Below, piece after piece: positions 5,396-7,708 of a DNA stretch of 7,708 bases (position 1 is the stretch's first letter; each line of letters opens with the position of its first letter). Origin of the DNA: Planctomycetaceae bacterium (lineage in GTDB: Bacteria > Planctomycetota > Planctomycetia > Pirellulales > Thermoguttaceae); the NCBI GenBank assembly GCA_031266315.1, contig JAISBG010000152.1, forward strand, positions 1 to 7,708. Direction: 5' to 3'. The notes below the pieces were generated by a model. The model was given only the letters and a program-made list of their open reading frames with translations, made no database searches and was not told where the DNA came from. Made by a program: the position numbers and the translations under genes.

Positions 5396-6217
5396 ATGAT
5401 CAATCTCAATTTTACCGTTGTTGCGGAAAAATGTATTCAGTGTGATGCTTGTGTCAGGGATTGTCCACGTCATATCGTTACACGCATTGAAAACCAACCT
5501 GTTGTTGTAACGGAAAACGACTGCCTGCAATGTCAGCATTGTCTGGCGGTTTGTCCGACCGGAGCAATAAGTATTTTCGGATTGAAACCGGAAGATAGTT
5601 TTCCGTTGACAGCAGAAACACTTCCCACGTTTCAACAAATGAAAACACTGGTTCGAGGACGCCGAAGTGTGCGTCAATTTCGTAATGAAAATGTGTCGCG
5701 TGAACTTATTGATGAACTTCTTACCGACACGTCTCACGCACCAACCGGTTGTAATGATTGTGATTTGACATTTACTGTTGTGGACGACCGCAAAGTTCTC
5801 AACACATTATTGGAACAACTTGTGAAATTGCTGGAAGACAAATATGCAGCCGGTGTAACAGTACCGGAATTTTTATGGTCTTCTGTTGAAGCCTATCGCA
5901 AAAATGGTACAGATGAATTTTTTCGGGGAGCCCCACATTTGTTGGTCATTTCCGCCGGAAAGAAAGCTCATACACCACAGGAAGATATTGTTTTGACGTT
6001 GGCGAATTTTGAATTACTGGCTCAATCCGCCGGATTAGGAACAACTTGGTGTGGTATGTTGAAATTTTCTATTGATGTTGTTCCTGAATTTTTGGCGAAT
6101 CTTGGTTTGGAACACGATTGTAACTTTTATGCGATGATGTTTGGTTATCCCGCCGTTCACTACGCCCGCACTGTACAACGCGACCATGCCGCTGTTTTAC
6201 GACGAATCGGCGATTAA
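5396..6217 (+). CDS. Ferredoxin-nitroreductase fusion protein (2[4Fe-4S] + FMN)
   Basis: This 273-aa protein joins a bacterial ferredoxin domain to a nitroreductase domain. The N-terminal part has two full CxxCxxCxxxCP motifs: C13, C16, C19, C23 and C43, C46, C49, C53, for two [4Fe-4S] clusters. The nitroreductase part begins with RGRRSVRQF (87-95), the Arg-Ser segment that binds FMN phosphate. It continues through the HAPTGCNDC loop (114-122), RGAPHLLVI (177-185) and SAGLGTTWCG (211-220), and ends in the usual FGYPA segment (249-253). Such fusions occur mainly in anaerobes and can pass electrons from low-potential carriers to FMN for reducing nitro or other electron-poor compounds; the physiological substrate is generally unknown. 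The complete clusters suggest an anaerobic or microaerobic host. The protein is cytoplasmic. It is the last of the three genes lying between the efflux adaptor and the RND pump. Confidence 0.9.
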   Translation: MINLNFTVVAEKCIQCDACVRDCPRHIVTRIENQPVVVTENDCLQCQHCLAVCPTGAISIFGLKPEDSFPLTAETLPTFQQMKTLVRGRRSVRQFRNENVSRELIDELLTDTSHAPTGCNDCDLTFTVVDDRKVLNTLLEQLVKLLEDKYAAGVTVPEFLWSSVEAYRKNGTDEFFRGAPHLLVISAGKKAHTPQEDIVLTLANFELLAQSAGLGTTWCGMLKFSIDVVPEFLANLGLEHDCNFYAMMFGYPAVHYARTVQRDHAAVLRRIGD

Positions 6218-6220
6218 CAA

Positions 6221-6275
6221 AAATTACACTGAATAGTCATGAAAATACTATTTTATGACTAACACAGTATAATTT
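6221..6275 (+). terminator. Long imperfect palindrome after the nitroreductase gene; terminator or operator
   Basis: Nested stems are visible: AAATTA/TAATTT (6221-6226 with 6270-6275), ACTG/CAGT (6228-6231 with 6265-6268), TAGTCAT/ATGACTA (6234-6240 with 6255-6261) and AAAAT/ATTTT (6242-6246 with 6250-6254). They are broken only by a C/A mismatch, a small internal loop and one bulged G. The hairpin starts 3 nt after the stop at 6217, which suits a terminator, but no clean U-run follows. It also lies about 90 bp before the RND gene, so a regulatory role is equally possible. Confidence 0.5.
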
Positions 6276-6365
6276 ATCGCTAACAGTTAATTTGTCGCAA
6301 AAATTACTTGTGAATTGTTTTATTTTTAACTTTTCAAAAATATTGAAACTTAAATTATTAGGATC

Positions 6366-7708
6366 ATGGACATACTGAACAGAATTATCGATTTTTCGCT
6401 GCGTTATCGATTTTTTGTAATTTTATTGGTGTTTCTATTTGGAGTTGTGGGGTTGTATTCGCTGCAACATCTTGATATTGACGCTTTTCCGGACACAACA
6501 CCGGTTCAGATACAGATCAATACTGTTGCGCCGGCACTTGGTCCTGAAGAGATTGAAAAACAAATCACGTTTCCGGTTGAGCAATCTATCAGCGGTTTGC
6601 CCGGACTTTTGGAAATGCGAAGTGTTTCAAAATTCGGTTTTTCGCAAGTGGTGGTTGTATTTGATGACAGTATTGATATTTATTTTGCGCGACAACTAAT
6701 CAATGAACGGCTTAACACGGTTGAATTGCCCGATGGAATAGAACAGCCCAAAATGGGACCTGTTGCGACAGGACTCGGTGAAGTTTTAAATTACATCGTG
6801 GTTGGTCAAGGTACTGATGAAACGGAATTGCGGACAATTCACGATTGGCAAATCAAACCGGTGATGAAATATATTCCCGGAACCGCTGAAATTAACACGT
6901 GGGGCGGTTTTGAACGGCAATTTCAAATTCGGCTTGATCCCGATAAATTATCGAAACACGGTCTGACGTTTGATCAGGTTATTGATTCCGTACAGAAAAA
7001 TAATCTGAACAGCGGCGGCGGAAATATCAGTCGTCCGGGCGGCGGCGGTTCACTTTTTGTACAAGGAATCGGGCGTACAACAAATATCGAACAAATCAGA
7101 CAAATTGTCATTTCCGCAGAAGGCGGTGTACCGATATTGATTTCTGATATTGGAGATGTTGTTATCGGTCACGAAATCAGACGCGGCGCGGTTACTGCCA
7201 ACGGTCAGGGCGAAGTCGTGATGGGGATTGGTTTTATGCTTATGGGTGAAAACAGTCATCGTGTTACAACAGCGATGAAAGAAAAAATGAAATCACTCGA
7301 ATCAACTTTACCCGCCAATATCCAACTCAAAACCGTTTATGACCGTACGGAGTTGGTTGATTTTGTAATTGATACTGTACGGAAAAATCTTTTTGACGGC
7401 GGATTGTTGGTGATTGCGGTTTTATTTGCGTTTCTCGGCAATATTCGTGCGGCATTTATTGTTGCGCTGGTGATTCCGTTGTCAATGCTTTTTGCATTTA
7501 CGGGAATGTACAGATTCGGAATTGCCGCAAGTTTATTGAGTTTGGGTGCGCTTGATTTCGGATTGGTTGTTGATAGTTCGGTGGTGATGATTGAAAATTG
7601 TGTACGAAAACTTTCCGATAATTCATGCAGCGATAAATCGCGAATTGAAATTATTCGTGATGCGGCGGTGGAAGTTCGGAAGCCGACAATGTTCGGCGAA
7701 TTGATCAT
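6366..7708 (+). CDS. czcA: Heavy-metal efflux RND pump, CzcA-like (HME family), 5' part, truncated by the window
   Basis: The frame is open from ATG 6366 to the window end, giving 447 residues of a protein that is normally about 1,030-1,060. The start MDILNRIIDFSLRYRF leads into TM1 (about 16-33). LDIDAFPDTTPVQIQINTVAPALGPEEIE (36-64) and ITFPVEQSISGLPG (67-80) are classic HME-RND porter-domain sequence. TM2-TM4 occupy about 342-360, 363-382 and 388-410. TM4 reads GALDFGLVVDSSVVMIEN (394-411), with D397, D403 and E410 matching the CzcA-type DFG-x3-D-x6-E pattern for proton coupling. CusA-type Cu/Ag pumps lack the first Asp, so divalent cations such as Zn, Co, Cd or Ni are more likely substrates. 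The later metal-site region is outside the window. AGGA (6360-6363) is too close to the ATG to be a good Shine-Dalgarno, but TAA at 6351-6353 blocks a longer frame. Its natural partner is the adaptor at 1823-3430. Confidence 0.93.
   Translation, partial: MDILNRIIDFSLRYRFFVILLVFLFGVVGLYSLQHLDIDAFPDTTPVQIQINTVAPALGPEEIEKQITFPVEQSISGLPGLLEMRSVSKFGFSQVVVVFDDSIDIYFARQLINERLNTVELPDGIEQPKMGPVATGLGEVLNYIVVGQGTDETELRTIHDWQIKPVMKYIPGTAEINTWGGFERQFQIRLDPDKLSKHGLTFDQVIDSVQKNNLNSGGGNISRPGGGGSLFVQGIGRTTNIEQIRQIVISAEGGVPILISDIGDVVIGHEIRRGAVTANGQGEVVMGIGFMLMGENSHRVTTAMKEKMKSLESTLPANIQLKTVYDRTELVDFVIDTVRKNLFDGGLLVIAVLFAFLGNIRAAFIVALVIPLSMLFAFTGMYRFGIAASLLSLGALDFGLVVDSSVVMIENCVRKLSDNSCSDKSRIEIIRDAAVEVRKPTMFGELI

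Noticed and set aside
7337..7708. Minus-strand open frame of 123 codons at the window end
   Set aside because: It lies entirely antisense to the RND pump gene, whose sense translation matches the family with conserved motifs.

Overview
The window looks like part of a moderately AT-rich chromosome of a Planctomycetes-type (PVC group) bacterium. The evidence is a gene end carrying a PEP-CTERM sorting signal, a hopanoid-type squalene synthase gene (hpnC), and a metal-efflux adaptor with an N-terminal Cys/His module that I associate, from memory, with planctomycete adaptors. No 16S or other marker gene is present, so this placement is an inference. All genes lie on the + strand.

Layout: (1) 1-129 is the 3' end of an exported protein gene, followed by a strong stem-loop terminator at 171-215. 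(2) 242-1171 is hpnC. (3) 1204-1244 holds a sigma-70-like promoter whose -10 box lies inside a perfect 7+7 dyad, a candidate repressor operator. (4) This promoter drives a 151-aa Cys-rich exported or membrane protein (1278-1733) and an RND-efflux periplasmic adaptor (1823-3430). (5) A 551-bp gene-free interval (3431-3981) contains a compact inverted repeat whose two arms each fold into two hairpins, with two compensated base-pair differences between the arms. (6) Next come three genes: a NimA/PPOX-like flavin-binding protein (3982-4464), a PEMT/ICMT-type membrane methyltransferase (4543-5283) and a 2[4Fe-4S] ferredoxin-nitroreductase fusion (5396-6217). (7) A long imperfect palindrome (6221-6275) precedes the 5' part of a heavy-metal RND pump gene (6366 to the window end, truncated), whose TM4 motif is of the CzcA rather than the CusA type.

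Functionally, the Cys-rich protein, the adaptor and the RND pump probably form one heavy-metal resistance system, probably for divalent cations. Its adaptor and pump genes are separated by about 2.9 kb holding the repeat element and three redox/lipid-modifying genes. The metal-responsive regulator and the outer-membrane channel are not in the window. The points most worth a second look are the covarying hairpin element, the promoter/operator overlap, the Cys-rich partner protein, the Cys/His module of the adaptor, and the split arrangement of the efflux genes.
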